Assembly (NCBI RefSeq): GCF_006265175.1
Contig: NZ_VDCQ01000014.1
Coordinates: 62,001 to 126,000, forward strand
Length of the DNA: 64,000 nt
Direction: 5' to 3'
DNA from: Paenibacillus hemerocallicola
Lineage (GTDB): Bacteria > Bacillota > Bacilli > Paenibacillales > NBRC-103111
Shown here piece by piece: positions 26,140 to 34,823 of the stretch; the stretch's first letter is position 1; every line of letters begins with the position of its first letter. The notes beneath the pieces were generated by a model. The model did not search any database and was not told the DNA's origin. It was given only the letters and a program-made list of their open reading frames with translations. The position numbers and the translations under genes are program-made.

Positions 26140-27117
26140 ATGAAAATAGGAATCGATAGTTTTACGATCAGGGAATTGCTCCTTGATCCTTACCGTACAA
26201 TCGATTATGTCAAAAGCCGGGGATTCGACGGCGTCCAATTCGACAATGGCAATTTTGGACGCACAAATGATAAGGCGCTATATAAAGATGTGCGCCAATA
26301 TGCGGATGCGCATGGCATAATTACCTCGATGTCTGTCAGTTCCTGCAATCCGCTCATCGTCAAACAAGCGGAAGACGAACATGTACGGGAAGTCGCTCGG
26401 CAAATCGAGGCTTGCGCTGCCGCCGGTTGGCATGAGCTGAGAACGTATATCAGCTCCTATAATGAGCGATATGTTCACCCGACTCCATGGAACGTTCATT
26501 TGGAGAAGAGCGCTGCATTCATCTCGGCGTTGCGGCCAACGCTCGAACGGTACGGCAGCCGCATTAACATTGAAAACCACGGGGAGACGACATTCGAAGT
26601 GCTTCAAGTTGTCGAGCAGGCAGGTACGGATATTTGCGGCGTTTGCTTCGATACGGCCAACACGCTTGTCAATGCCGAAGACCCGCTGCTTGCGGCGCAA
26701 CGTGTGGCTCCTTACACGCACATGACGCATCTGAAGGACGCCATTATAAGCTTTACGGATCGGGGCGTAAGGCGGCAAGGGAAAGCGCCCGGACAAGGCA
26801 TCGTCGATTTCAAGTCGGTCATTGCCGAACTGGGAAAGCATTCTCCCGACCTCATGCTGTCGATTGAAGATCATAAGTGGCTGTTTGAATTCAATCTGTT
26901 CGAGCGGGACTGGATCGATCGCAACCCCGATCTTACGCCATACGAGATGGGTCAATATATGAAGCTCGCTGTTATGACGGAACGGAAGATTGCCGATGGG
27001 AGCATTCCCGACATCGACGAATACGAAACTATTCCTTATATGGAGCAGATGGAAGAACGGTTATCGATCGGACTCGCTTATATGAGGGGCATTTTGAAGG
27101 AGCTGCAGCTCGATTGA
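26140..27117 (+). CDS. Sugar phosphate isomerase/epimerase-like TIM-barrel protein
   Basis: 325 residues of the AP endonuclease 2/xylose isomerase-like barrel family. Metal-site residues are visible in RINIENHGETT (Glu), CGVCFDTANTLVN (Asp), THMTHLKDA (His-Asp) and SIEDHKW (Glu). Members isomerise or epimerise keto sugars or inositol derivatives. ATG 26140 is preceded by AAGGTGGG; an upstream in-frame ATG at 26104 lacks a site. It fits the preceding Gfo/Idh gene in one pathway. Confidence 0.87.
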   Translation: MKIGIDSFTIRELLLDPYRTIDYVKSRGFDGVQFDNGNFGRTNDKALYKDVRQYADAHGIITSMSVSSCNPLIVKQAEDEHVREVARQIEACAAAGWHELRTYISSYNERYVHPTPWNVHLEKSAAFISALRPTLERYGSRINIENHGETTFEVLQVVEQAGTDICGVCFDTANTLVNAEDPLLAAQRVAPYTHMTHLKDAIISFTDRGVRRQGKAPGQGIVDFKSVIAELGKHSPDLMLSIEDHKWLFEFNLFERDWIDRNPDLTPYEMGQYMKLAVMTERKIADGSIPDIDEYETIPYMEQMEERLSIGLAYMRGILKELQLD

Positions 27118-27157
27118 CGATTACTTAGCCATAAATAAAAAAAATCGGGGTGACAAA

Positions 27158-28462
27158 ATGAGGAAATAAAAGGGCGGTTTCTCGGCAACGGCTATGTGCA
27201 TCCTCCTGTTTACTTCGGCATGCAGCGGCGGCGGCGACAAGCAGTTAACGGAACAAGGTTCGTCCGAACAAGACACGAAGCCGGTAAAACTGTTAGTTAT
27301 AACGCCATCAGGCGGAACGCCCGAGTGGTTCATGGATCGGTACGGAAAGCAAATCCAGAAAAAGTATCCGAACTATGAGTTCGAGATCGTGGAAAGTGTC
27401 GGAAGCAACGTCCAGAATCTCGTCCTTGAGCAGCGCAAAGTAGATATTATCATTTCTTCCTTGAACAATTATCGCTCCAATCTTATGCCTTTGTACGGCG
27501 GCGACCTGTCGGATTTGGTGGCAAAACATAAATTCGATGTAAATCGGCTGGAGTCTTCCTTTATGGAAACGGTACGCAATCTGGACAGCATGAAGCTAAG
27601 CGCATTGACCTTATACGATCTCCGACTTACTTTATTTTACAATAAAGACATCTTCGATAAGTTCGGTGTTCCCTATCCGAAAAATCATATGACATGGGAC
27701 AGCTTATATGACGTTGCCGCGAAGTTAACCAGGAACGACGGGGGCGTCCAATATCGCGGATTTGTAGCCGGTCCGTCCGCTTTGACGTTGGTCAATCAAC
27801 TTTCTTTGCCCTATACGGATGCCAAAGGCGAGAAAGCCGTCCTGCAAACCGATCAATGGAAGCAGTACATCGGCACGCTGCTCCCGCTCTACACGGTGCC
27901 GGGCTATAACGCAAAGAAAGAGCTGATCTCCAGAGATTCCAGAGCCTCCTTCGTGAAAGAAAAGACAACCGGAATGTTCGTACTGTACAACTCCGATGCG
28001 CCGAAGCCGGAAGAAAACGTAAACTGGGACGCGGTTAGTTTGCCGGAGATGAAAAGCTTGCCGGGAGTCGGTTCGCAGCCGTTCTCCGTCGTTATTACCG
28101 TCGCCTCGACAAGCCAGCATCGGGATGAATCGTTCAAGAGCATTGCCCATCTGTTGTCAGACGAGGTTCAGACTGAGATAGGTGCCGACTTTGCCCAAAT
28201 AACACCGTTGAAAAGCCAAACTGTCAAAGACGCCTTCGGCCGCAATGTAGCGCAATGGAATGGGAAAAATATTAGCTCCATTACTGCCTTGAAGCCCGCT
28301 TCGCCAGCTAGAGTCGGAGAATTTGACGGTAACGTGGGAAGCTCGCTGCAAAACGCTATCCTTTCGATCATCTATGGGGAGAAAGATATGAACACGGCTT
28401 TAAGACAAGCGGAAGAGGAAGCGACCAAAAAAATTGCCGAAGCGATCCAGATGAAAAAGTAA
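27158..28462 (+). pseudogene. Solute-binding lipoprotein (SBP-3) with stop at codon 4
   Basis: The only start with a good ribosome binding site (CGGGGTG, ATG 27158) reads M-R-K and then TAA at 27167-27169, in frame with the rest. After the stop the frame continues as a lipoprotein signal (CILLFTSAC, Cys22) and a full family 1 SBP of over 400 residues with FDKFGVPYPKNHMTWDS. A restart at ATG 27194 would give a signal peptide with no basic N-region and no ribosome binding site. So this SBP is probably silenced by a nonsense mutation, or else a base-call error hides a normal gene. The body shows no other damage, so any loss is recent. Confidence 0.75.
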
Positions 28463-28493
28463 GGAAAGCGCATGACTGAAAAGCGCGAATAGA

Positions 28494-28950
28494 ATGGAAG
28501 TGCCGTCGTATGGCTATGAATCGGAAGGTCGGTCATTTTCCTTGGCAACCGTTATGTTTGTTTTGCTGGTCGTATCCGCATGCCCAATCCCCATTCAGCC
28601 TCCTATAACACCACGATGGCACAAGTTGCAAGAAAGAACATCGTTCACAAGACGTTGGAGGAAGGCGATACGTTTCAACTTGGCGGCGAAGTTGCATTCG
28701 AGGTGCTCAGTCCGAACAAAGGCGAATTACCGGGCAATGTAATGAGCTCAGGGGACACCGCAATCAATAACCATTCGCTCGTGATCAAAATGCGTTACAA
28801 AGAAAACAGCTTTTCGTCAGTTTGGAAACGTTGAAAAGTTATGCCGCCACGAAAGCGAAAGCGTATTCGACGAAGCAAAACGGTTCGATTCTTCTTGTAT
28901 CCGACGGCATGGGTTGGACGGTCGTTACGGAAAAGGACCCGGCATCTTGA
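28494..28950 (+). pseudogene. Broken ComEC-like metallo-beta-lactamase-fold lipoprotein gene
   Basis: A lipoprotein-like signal (ATVMFVLLVVSACP) is read in one frame. A second frame gives VARKNIVHKTLEEGDTF and DTAINNHSLVIKMRYKENSF, typical of the ComEC C-terminal metallo-beta-lactamase-fold hydrolases. After a break near 28812 a third frame gives LKSYAATKAKAYSTKQNG and SDGMGWTVVTEK, the family's C-terminus. The catalytic HxHxDH region is absent. At least two frameshifts and internal deletions are needed, so it is a decayed gene. Confidence 0.75.
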
Positions 28951-29117
28951 ATTGTCGGCTGCGCTCGGCAATCGCGCTGTTGGCGTTCGTTGTGCGGCGG
29001 GGGCATTTTGGATTGTTCAAAGACTCAGTTGGCGATCTAAGAAAAGATTTTATTCGGAAGGGGAGTTCGGAGCCCATTATCGTCTTCGATTCGGACTCCT
29101 CCTTCGGAATAGAACGG

Positions 29118-29150
29118 GGCAGGCAATGCAATATTGCTTGCCTCTTTTTT
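29118..29150 (+). terminator. Rho-independent terminator
   Basis: The hairpin AGGCAATGC-AATATT-GCTTGCCT is followed by CTTTTTT. It ends the unit carrying the broken lactamase-fold gene. The stretch 28951-29117 holds no gene I recognise. Confidence 0.8.
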
Positions 29151-29315
29151 GTATTATCGGTCGAATGGATGACGAAGCGGCTACTCATCGTAAGGAAAAA
29201 TAATAGGCGCGAGGTTATAGCGGGGCTATATTATAATTGAAAGAAGGTCTCTTTATGATTGTTAGAATCCGTCGGAAAAGACACCCTGCTATTGGACCGG
29301 GGAGGATCATTATTT

Positions 29316-30212
29316 ATGGACATGAGAAATTTTATTTTCAACGAGAAGCCTCTATGGAAAACGGATATGGTCGAGAAGCTGAATCGTTTCCCGATCGCGA
29401 TGTCTCAGCAGGGGGAATGGATGAGCGGGACTGATTTCCATTATCATCCCGGAGTGGAGATCCATATTACGCACGACGGCGAAGGCGTGATGGTCATCGG
29501 AAGACAAGTATTGCTGCAGTTCCCTCGCTCCGTGCTCGTTTTTCGCGGAATGGTGCCGCATCAGATGCTTTCCAAGTCTTCCTATAAGCGTGAAGTGATT
29601 TCGATTCATTTCGATGACGACAGTACGGCCCTGCTTCCGTCTTTGCATCGTTTGGTTGATTTTAGCTGGATTCCGCAACATTCGTGCTTGAATGTATCGC
29701 TCAATCCGAAGCAGTTTCAACATTTGGAAGAGATGTGCAAGGCGTTGAGGCACGAGCTTCGAACCGGGGAAGTCGGTTGGGAACGGATGGCGTTAGGGAA
29801 TATGCTGCTCATAACCGCTTTTCTGCAAAGGAGCCTCGATGAACCGAAAGAGCAGGCGTTATCCGCTCCGTCGTCCGGCAAAAAAAGCGACCTCGTTCAG
29901 CAGTGCTCGAATTATGTATGCCGCAATCTTGGCGAAGATTTGACCTTGAAGACGGTTTCGAAACGATTTGCGGTGAGCGGGGAATATTTGACGCGCAGCT
30001 TTACGCGCGAGATGGGCATCAGCTTCTATCAGTACGTGCTGCTGCAGCGAGTTGCCGAAGGCAAGCGGCTATTGCGCGAAGCATCCGATGTATCCATCGA
30101 GGGTATCGCCTACATGATCGGTTTCCCGTCCCCTTCCCACTTCAACAGACATTTCAAAAAATGGACGGAAGAAACACCGTCATCATATCGGCAAAAGGTG
30201 CACGGCACGTAA
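29316..30212 (+). CDS. AraC-family transcriptional regulator (cassette 2)
   Basis: 298 residues. The N-terminal cupin carries HYHPGVEIHITHDGEG, a metal-site-like His pattern, and the C-terminus has two HTH motifs (LKTVSKRFAVSGEYLTRSF and IEGIAYMIGFPSPSHFNRHF). ATG 29316 follows GGGGAGGATC; the upstream frame from 29259 lacks a site. It lies 96 bp before the family 2 promoter of the amidohydrolase gene and is the best candidate to bind it. Its C-terminal block is nearly repeated as the remnant at 20021-20188. Confidence 0.88.
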   Translation: MDMRNFIFNEKPLWKTDMVEKLNRFPIAMSQQGEWMSGTDFHYHPGVEIHITHDGEGVMVIGRQVLLQFPRSVLVFRGMVPHQMLSKSSYKREVISIHFDDDSTALLPSLHRLVDFSWIPQHSCLNVSLNPKQFQHLEEMCKALRHELRTGEVGWERMALGNMLLITAFLQRSLDEPKEQALSAPSSGKKSDLVQQCSNYVCRNLGEDLTLKTVSKRFAVSGEYLTRSFTREMGISFYQYVLLQRVAEGKRLLREASDVSIEGIAYMIGFPSPSHFNRHFKKWTEETPSSYRQKVHGT

Positions 30213-30307
30213 GGGTGCGGATGGTTTCAGACGGGGCAGTTTCGATTTGTTCGAATGCGGTTTCTTGCAGTTTTCGTTGGTAGGCGTCAAATAAGTCGCG
30301 GACAATT

Positions 30308-30372
30308 GGTCAACAATCGATTAGAAACGCGACAAGGATCGGCATTCTCTTTCTCCCCCTCAAGTCTATAAT
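30308..30372 (+). promoter_or_regulatory. Family 2 promoter/operator, copy 3
   Basis: GTCAACAAT at 30309 and the degenerate GACAAGGAT at 30331 (22 bp apart), GGCATTCTC at the -35 position, and TATAAT at 30367-30372, 59 bp from GGTCAAC, as in the copies at 20220 and 22049. It drives the cassette 2 amidohydrolase operon. Confidence 0.78.
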
Positions 30373-30420
30373 GAAGATGTAAGCATCAATCGTATCAACA
30401 TAAGAGACGGAGGGGAAAAC

Positions 30421-31557
30421 ATGCAAACAGCAAAGGAGTCAAGGTCCGATACGGTCGAACGAAAAAAGCAGAAACGCCCGATCGTAGACTGCGATATTCA
30501 TCACTTTACCGGGCTGAATCTAATAAAACCGTATATGCCGCGGGAATACCGGGAGCTTGTCGAAACTTACGGAACTGCAATGCCGGGCTCGATGCACTTT
30601 AACGGAGGCGTCGGAGGCAGAATGGTCGATTCGTTTCCTCCGGAGGGCGGACCGGCCGGCAGCAGTTTGGCCTATATGCAAAAGCATCTGTTAGATCCGT
30701 ATAACATCAAGTATGGCATTTTGACCGGCGAAAGCTTGGGCGTGCAAGCTACGATCAATTTCGACTATGCGGCGGCTTACTGCAGTGCGGTCAACGAATA
30801 TACGTACGAGCATTGGCTTGCCAACGATAAACGGCTGAAAGGCTCGGTCTTGATTCCGAAGCAAGACCCGACATCGGCTGCCAAGGAGATTGACCGCATC
30901 GGCTCGCGTCCCGAATTCGTGCAGGTGCTCGTTCATAACGGGGCGATGCTGCCGTACGGAAACCGCTATTATTACCCGATCTATGAAGCCTGTGTGAGGC
31001 ATAACTTGCCGTTAACGATTCATGTCGGCGGAGAAGGGGCCGGTATGAACTCGGCCGCGACAGGAGCAGGCCACGTTACCCATTACATCGAATCGCGGGC
31101 GGCTCGGCCGCAGGTCATGATGGCCCATTTGGCCAGCTTCATCTTCGAAGGCGTGTTCGAGCGGTTTCCGACGTTGAAGGTCGTGCTGCAAGAAGCGGGC
31201 GTCTTCTGGATTGTCCCGTACTTATGGCGGCTCGATCAAGACTGGAAGTCGCTGCGGGTACAAACCCCGTGGGTGCGCAAAAAACCGAGCGAATATTTCC
31301 GCGATCATGTTCGCGTCACGACGCAGCCGATCGAAGCGACGCCGAACCGCGAAGTGTTCGATCAGATGATGGAACATATCTACGCGAAAGATACGATGAT
31401 GTTTTGCAGCGACTATCCGCACTGGGATTTCGATTCTCCCCAGCTTGCGCTGCCCCGTCTGGATGATGAACTGGCGGATCGCGTGTTTTATCAAAATGCG
31501 GCGGAGCTGTACGGTTTTCCTTCGATCGGCTCGGCGCGCGAGGAGGAGTCGGAATGA
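30421..31557 (+). CDS. Amidohydrolase-2 family metalloenzyme (cassette 2)
   Basis: 378 residues, the same length as the cassette 1 enzyme and nearly the same along most of its length. It keeps the metal motif DCDIHH, the His of TIHVGGEG, AHLASFIFEGVFERFP and CSDYPHWD. GACGGAGGGG precedes ATG 30421. The gene ends in an ATGA overlap with its Rieske partner. The retention of both copies with all metal ligands suggests that they act on different substrates or under different conditions; the reaction is not known. Confidence 0.85.
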   Translation: MQTAKESRSDTVERKKQKRPIVDCDIHHFTGLNLIKPYMPREYRELVETYGTAMPGSMHFNGGVGGRMVDSFPPEGGPAGSSLAYMQKHLLDPYNIKYGILTGESLGVQATINFDYAAAYCSAVNEYTYEHWLANDKRLKGSVLIPKQDPTSAAKEIDRIGSRPEFVQVLVHNGAMLPYGNRYYYPIYEACVRHNLPLTIHVGGEGAGMNSAATGAGHVTHYIESRAARPQVMMAHLASFIFEGVFERFPTLKVVLQEAGVFWIVPYLWRLDQDWKSLRVQTPWVRKKPSEYFRDHVRVTTQPIEATPNREVFDQMMEHIYAKDTMMFCSDYPHWDFDSPQLALPRLDDELADRVFYQNAAELYGFPSIGSAREEESE

Positions 31558-31946
31558 GCCAGCCGAAAGCTGCTTTGCAGCGGCATATTGTAGCGAAGCA
31601 ATCGGAAATAACGCCGGGCACGAAAAAAATCGTCGAAGCCGGCGGGCGCAGCATCGGCGTGTACAATGTCAACGGACATTATCATGCGCTGCGCAACGTG
31701 TGCCCGCATCAAGGCGCGGAGCTGTGCAAAGGGCTCGTTACTCCGCTCGTCGTCTCGTCAGGCCCGGGAAGCTTCGAATACGACCGGGAAGGAGAAATTG
31801 TGCGCTGTCCGTGGCATCAATGGGAGTTCGATATTCAAACCGGCTGCATGATCGTCGATCCGGCAATGCGAACCAAATCATATGAAGTTACGGTGGAGAA
31901 GTTTGACGTTTCTCTAGAAGACGGCCATGTCGTTGTGCATATGTAG
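31554..31946 (+). CDS. Rieske [2Fe-2S] protein (cassette 2)
   Basis: 130 residues with CPHQGAELCKG and CPWHQWEFD supplying the two Cys and two His cluster ligands, and almost the same sequence as the cassette 1 protein. The N-terminus is shorter and more divergent. No membrane anchor or oxygenase domain. Translation is coupled to the amidohydrolase through ATGA. Differences concentrate outside the cluster loops, as expected for a conserved redox role. Confidence 0.88.
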   Translation: MSQPKAALQRHIVAKQSEITPGTKKIVEAGGRSIGVYNVNGHYHALRNVCPHQGAELCKGLVTPLVVSSGPGSFEYDREGEIVRCPWHQWEFDIQTGCMIVDPAMRTKSYEVTVEKFDVSLEDGHVVVHM

Positions 31947-32139
31947 ACAGAGCGCAGTGGGATCGGCTGTCGCAAGCCGACTTCTGCTGCGAACTGACCA
32001 TCGCAATAATTGCGAACGCAATTTTTGATAGAGGCAAGACTTTAAGAGACCGGTGAATAAACGAGAGAAAACAAATTCCACACTTGCAAGTGACCTATTC
32101 GCCGGTCAAGCTAAAGCAATGATGAGGGGGTAAGCGGTT

Positions 32140-33476
32140 TTGCAAATCAAAAATGGTTCCAAGGACAAAGCGACTATAAAAAAATGGGTGTTAGGATTGG
32201 CGACGGGCATGCTTCTAGTGCCACTTGCGGCTTGCGGCAGCAACGGAGGTGCTGGAAACGAAAACGGCGACGAAGTCAAGGGCAAAGCTCTGGAAGAGGA
32301 TAACACGCCGGCTAAGATTGTGTTTTATTCCACCTCGGGTTGGAGTCAGGAAGCATTCAATGAACGGTTCGGCGATGCGATGAGAAAGAAGTTTCCGCAC
32401 TATACGATCGAGTATATCGCAACAGGCAAAGGCACTACATTTCCGGAAATGATGGCTGCCGGCACGGAGATTGACGTCGTCTGGCACGATGTGAATACGA
32501 CCATCCCGCAATTGCTGGAGTACGGCCTTCAGTACGATATGACTGAGCTGATCAAGAAGCATGGGTTAAACATGACCAACTTGGAATCTACCTCGATCGA
32601 TGTCGTGAAGCAAATGTCCGGCGACAAAATGTATGCGCTTCCACTTGTCATTAATACCGCGGCGTTCTACTACAACAAAGATTTGTTCGACAAGTTTGCG
32701 GTCGCCTATCCGAAGGATGGCATGACGTGGGATCAAGTGGCCGAGTTGGCCAAACGGATGCGCAGAACGGACAGCGGAATCGATTATTACGGGATCGTAA
32801 GCGGCACTCAGCCTCAGTTTAACTTGACCTCAATGGCGGTACCGTTCATTGATCCGAAAACGAACAAGCCGACCATTTTGACCGACGACAGATGGAAAAC
32901 GCTTTACCAGCAGCTGATCGTGCTGCGAAAAACGATGGACAACAAAAATTTGGGCGAAGATCACTTCGTTAAAGATAAAAACATCGCGATGCTCGATTAT
33001 TTGGCCAATACGTTCCTCAACAAAGATATGACGACGATGAACTGGGATTTGGTCACGTATCCGACGTTCAAAGAGCTGCCCGATAAAGGTCCACAGTCGC
33101 TTCCGACATTGTTTGGAATTACGTCAACGAGCAAAAATAAAGATGCGGCGATGAAGGTGCTCGCCTATATGCTGTCCGAGGAACCGCAGCTCGGCTTGTC
33201 CGAAAGGGCGATCATCCGGTGCTGCAAACGGATAAAACACTAAAGGCGTTCGCTACGAAAAGCAAGTATGAGGGTAAAAACTTTCAGGCGATTCTGAAGC
33301 TGAAGTTTACGCCAATCGCGCCGAAATCGGCAATCGAAAACAAAGCGAGAACGGCTTTTGCCAAGCCTGTAGTGCAATTGGTTGACGAGAAGCTCGATTT
33401 GAACACGGCGTTCCGGCAGGTCGACGAGGAAATGAACAAGATTATTGCTGAAGAAATGGTGAGATTGGCAAAATAG
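32140..33476 (+). pseudogene. Solute-binding lipoprotein (SBP-4, cassette 2), frameshifted
   Basis: Starts at TTG 32140 after GATGAGGGGGT. A lipoprotein signal ends PLAACG (Cys32), and FDKFAVAYPKDGMTWDQ is present. The frame runs into a stop at 33241-33243 after SERAIIR, while the +1-shifted frame continues VLQTDKTLKAFATKSK to a normal end at 33476. The paralogue at 22333 reads SERAVIPILQN there, so one C is missing near 33213-33217 (a CC that should be CCC). Without the base error the protein would be about 445 residues. It is either a recent frameshift or a sequencing error in a short homopolymer. No own promoter of family 2 is seen, unlike the cassette 1 SBP. Confidence 0.8.
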
Positions 33477-33505
33477 AAGCACGCTAACTAAATAATCGAT
33501 TAAGA

Positions 33506-33536
33506 CGAGGCTGCCGGCAAAGGAACGGCAGCCTCG
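33506..33536 (+). terminator. Hairpin after SBP-4
   Basis: A perfect 11-bp stem (CGAGGCTGCCG with CGGCAGCCTCG) around a 9-nt loop ends cassette 2. There is no T run after it. Confidence 0.6.
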
Positions 33537-33617
33537 CTGTGCTAGCGAGCAGGATAACGCAGTACATATTCACATACCTGTAGTAAAATATTACCAGTAA
33601 AACTGTTGAAAGGGAGT

Positions 33618-33815
33618 ATGTCAGTGGAAAATCTCATCATTGAGCCCTGCAAACCCGAAAGGGATAAAACGGTGATCAGAGCCATGTTGTGTGGAAATGG
33701 CCAGTTTGACGAAATGTTTCAAGCACAGACCTCCATACGAGGGTATTTCATTGAACTAACGGAGTACGAGATCGCAGCCTCGTGTCGCAGCAATGTCCTC
33801 TTCCAAATCCATTGA
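33618..33815 (+). CDS. Small hypothetical protein
   Basis: A 65-residue frame starting at ATG 33618, with AAAGGGAG directly upstream. The N-terminal part (ENLIIEPCKPERDKTVIRAM) resembles the start of a structured protein, but I recognise no family, and the C-terminus (ASCRSNVLFQIH) looks like out-of-frame sequence. It may be the 5' piece of a truncated gene. It converges on the end of the next AraC gene. Confidence 0.35.
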   Translation: MSVENLIIEPCKPERDKTVIRAMLCGNGQFDEMFQAQTSIRGYFIELTEYEIAASCRSNVLFQIH

Positions 33816-33821
33816 ATGGAA

Positions 33822-34607
33822 TTAAATATGGTTGTTCCTTCTAAAATTCGAAGGATTGATCCCTACTTTGGAGCGGAATACGCGACCCAGGTACGAGCCG
33901 TTCTCATAACCGCAAAGGGATGCGATCGTATCCAAAGTGTAGTCTGTTTCAAGAAGCAGCTTTTTGGCCTCCTCCAGTCGCAAATTCGTTGCGTACTCGA
34001 TCGGGGTGACACCGTATTCCAAACGGAAGCGGCGGGTCAAGTCGGAAGGTTTGAGTCCGAGATTGTCCGCTATGCGTTTCATACTCAAATCGTCGAAAAG
34101 GTGTCTGTGAATGTAGCCGGCTGCGAGCTGCATTCGAGGCTCCTTTTTTTTTCTGCGTTTTTCCATATATTTGTATTCCAACAAGGTTAAATGCAGCAAA
34201 TCCATCAGCATGTGCATGGAAAGATGATTTTCCTTAGACAAGCTGCCGTATTCTAGCCATGTTTTGCGCAAGTAAGAGTATGTCGATGAAAGGCGGTTCA
34301 CATCGTTGATCGTGACTTTGCCTGAAGGCAGCACGCCTAACGAGGGATCGGGTTCCATAAGCGGGGTAAATACGAGCATGTGAAAAGTAATCTCCCCTAA
34401 AGATTTGCGTTTGAACAGGGAGCCCGGCGGCACGATCACGAGATCTCCGAAGGAAGCTGTGCCTGTCTGTTTCCCGATCGTATATTCGAATGCGCCGGTC
34501 TCCATGCCGATAATGACGTGATGCGCATGAACTTCTTCAGGCCTGAAAAATTCCTTGCGAGGGCCGATGTAGTTGCACATGTGCAACTTATATGGATGCT
34601 GTAACAC
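33822..34607 (-). CDS. AraC-family transcriptional regulator (cassette 3)
   Basis: About 261 residues with an N-terminal cupin-like part (GDLVIVPPGSLFKRKS) and C-terminal twin HTH (MKRIADNLGLKPSDLTRRF and LDTIASLCGYENGSYLGRVF). I place the start at GTG 34607 on the minus strand because GGGAGGTG lies 7 bp upstream; a TTG at 34628 is upstream of that site. It is divergent from the cassette 3 amidohydrolase gene and probably controls it. Confidence 0.85.
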   Translation of the reverse strand: MLQHPYKLHMCNYIGPRKEFFRPEEVHAHHVIIGMETGAFEYTIGKQTGTASFGDLVIVPPGSLFKRKSLGEITFHMLVFTPLMEPDPSLGVLPSGKVTINDVNRLSSTYSYLRKTWLEYGSLSKENHLSMHMLMDLLHLTLLEYKYMEKRRKKKEPRMQLAAGYIHRHLFDDLSMKRIADNLGLKPSDLTRRFRLEYGVTPIEYATNLRLEEAKKLLLETDYTLDTIASLCGYENGSYLGRVFRSKVGINPSNFRRNNHI

Positions 34608-34649
34608 GATTGAACACCTCCCAATCAAATCCTGTACTAGAAGTTTAAC

Positions 34650-34714
34650 ACGGACAAAAACTAAAAAACATTGAAAAAAGTGATAAAAATATCAGAATTC
34701 CGTGTGTTTATAAT
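34650..34714 (+). promoter_or_regulatory. Cassette 3 promoter region
   Basis: A perfect TATAAT lies at 34709-34714, 110 bp before the amidohydrolase start. Upstream is A-rich DNA with loosely similar blocks GACAAAAACT (34653) and GAAAAAAGTG (34673), 20 bp apart. The match to the family 2 operator is too weak to call it a fourth copy, which fits the different regulator here. Confidence 0.5.
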
Positions 34715-34823
34715 GAAACTTTGTGGGTGTAACATGAAAGGAGAGATCTCGAACGACTATATAAACATCGCAAACCGGTTTCATGCATGAATCGGGCAAG
34801 GCGCTTGAAATGGAGTGGGGAAA

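Noticed and set aside
34650-34714. A fourth copy of the family 2 operator before cassette 3
   Set aside because: TATAAT is present but the GTCAA repeats are not; the A-rich blocks match too loosely.
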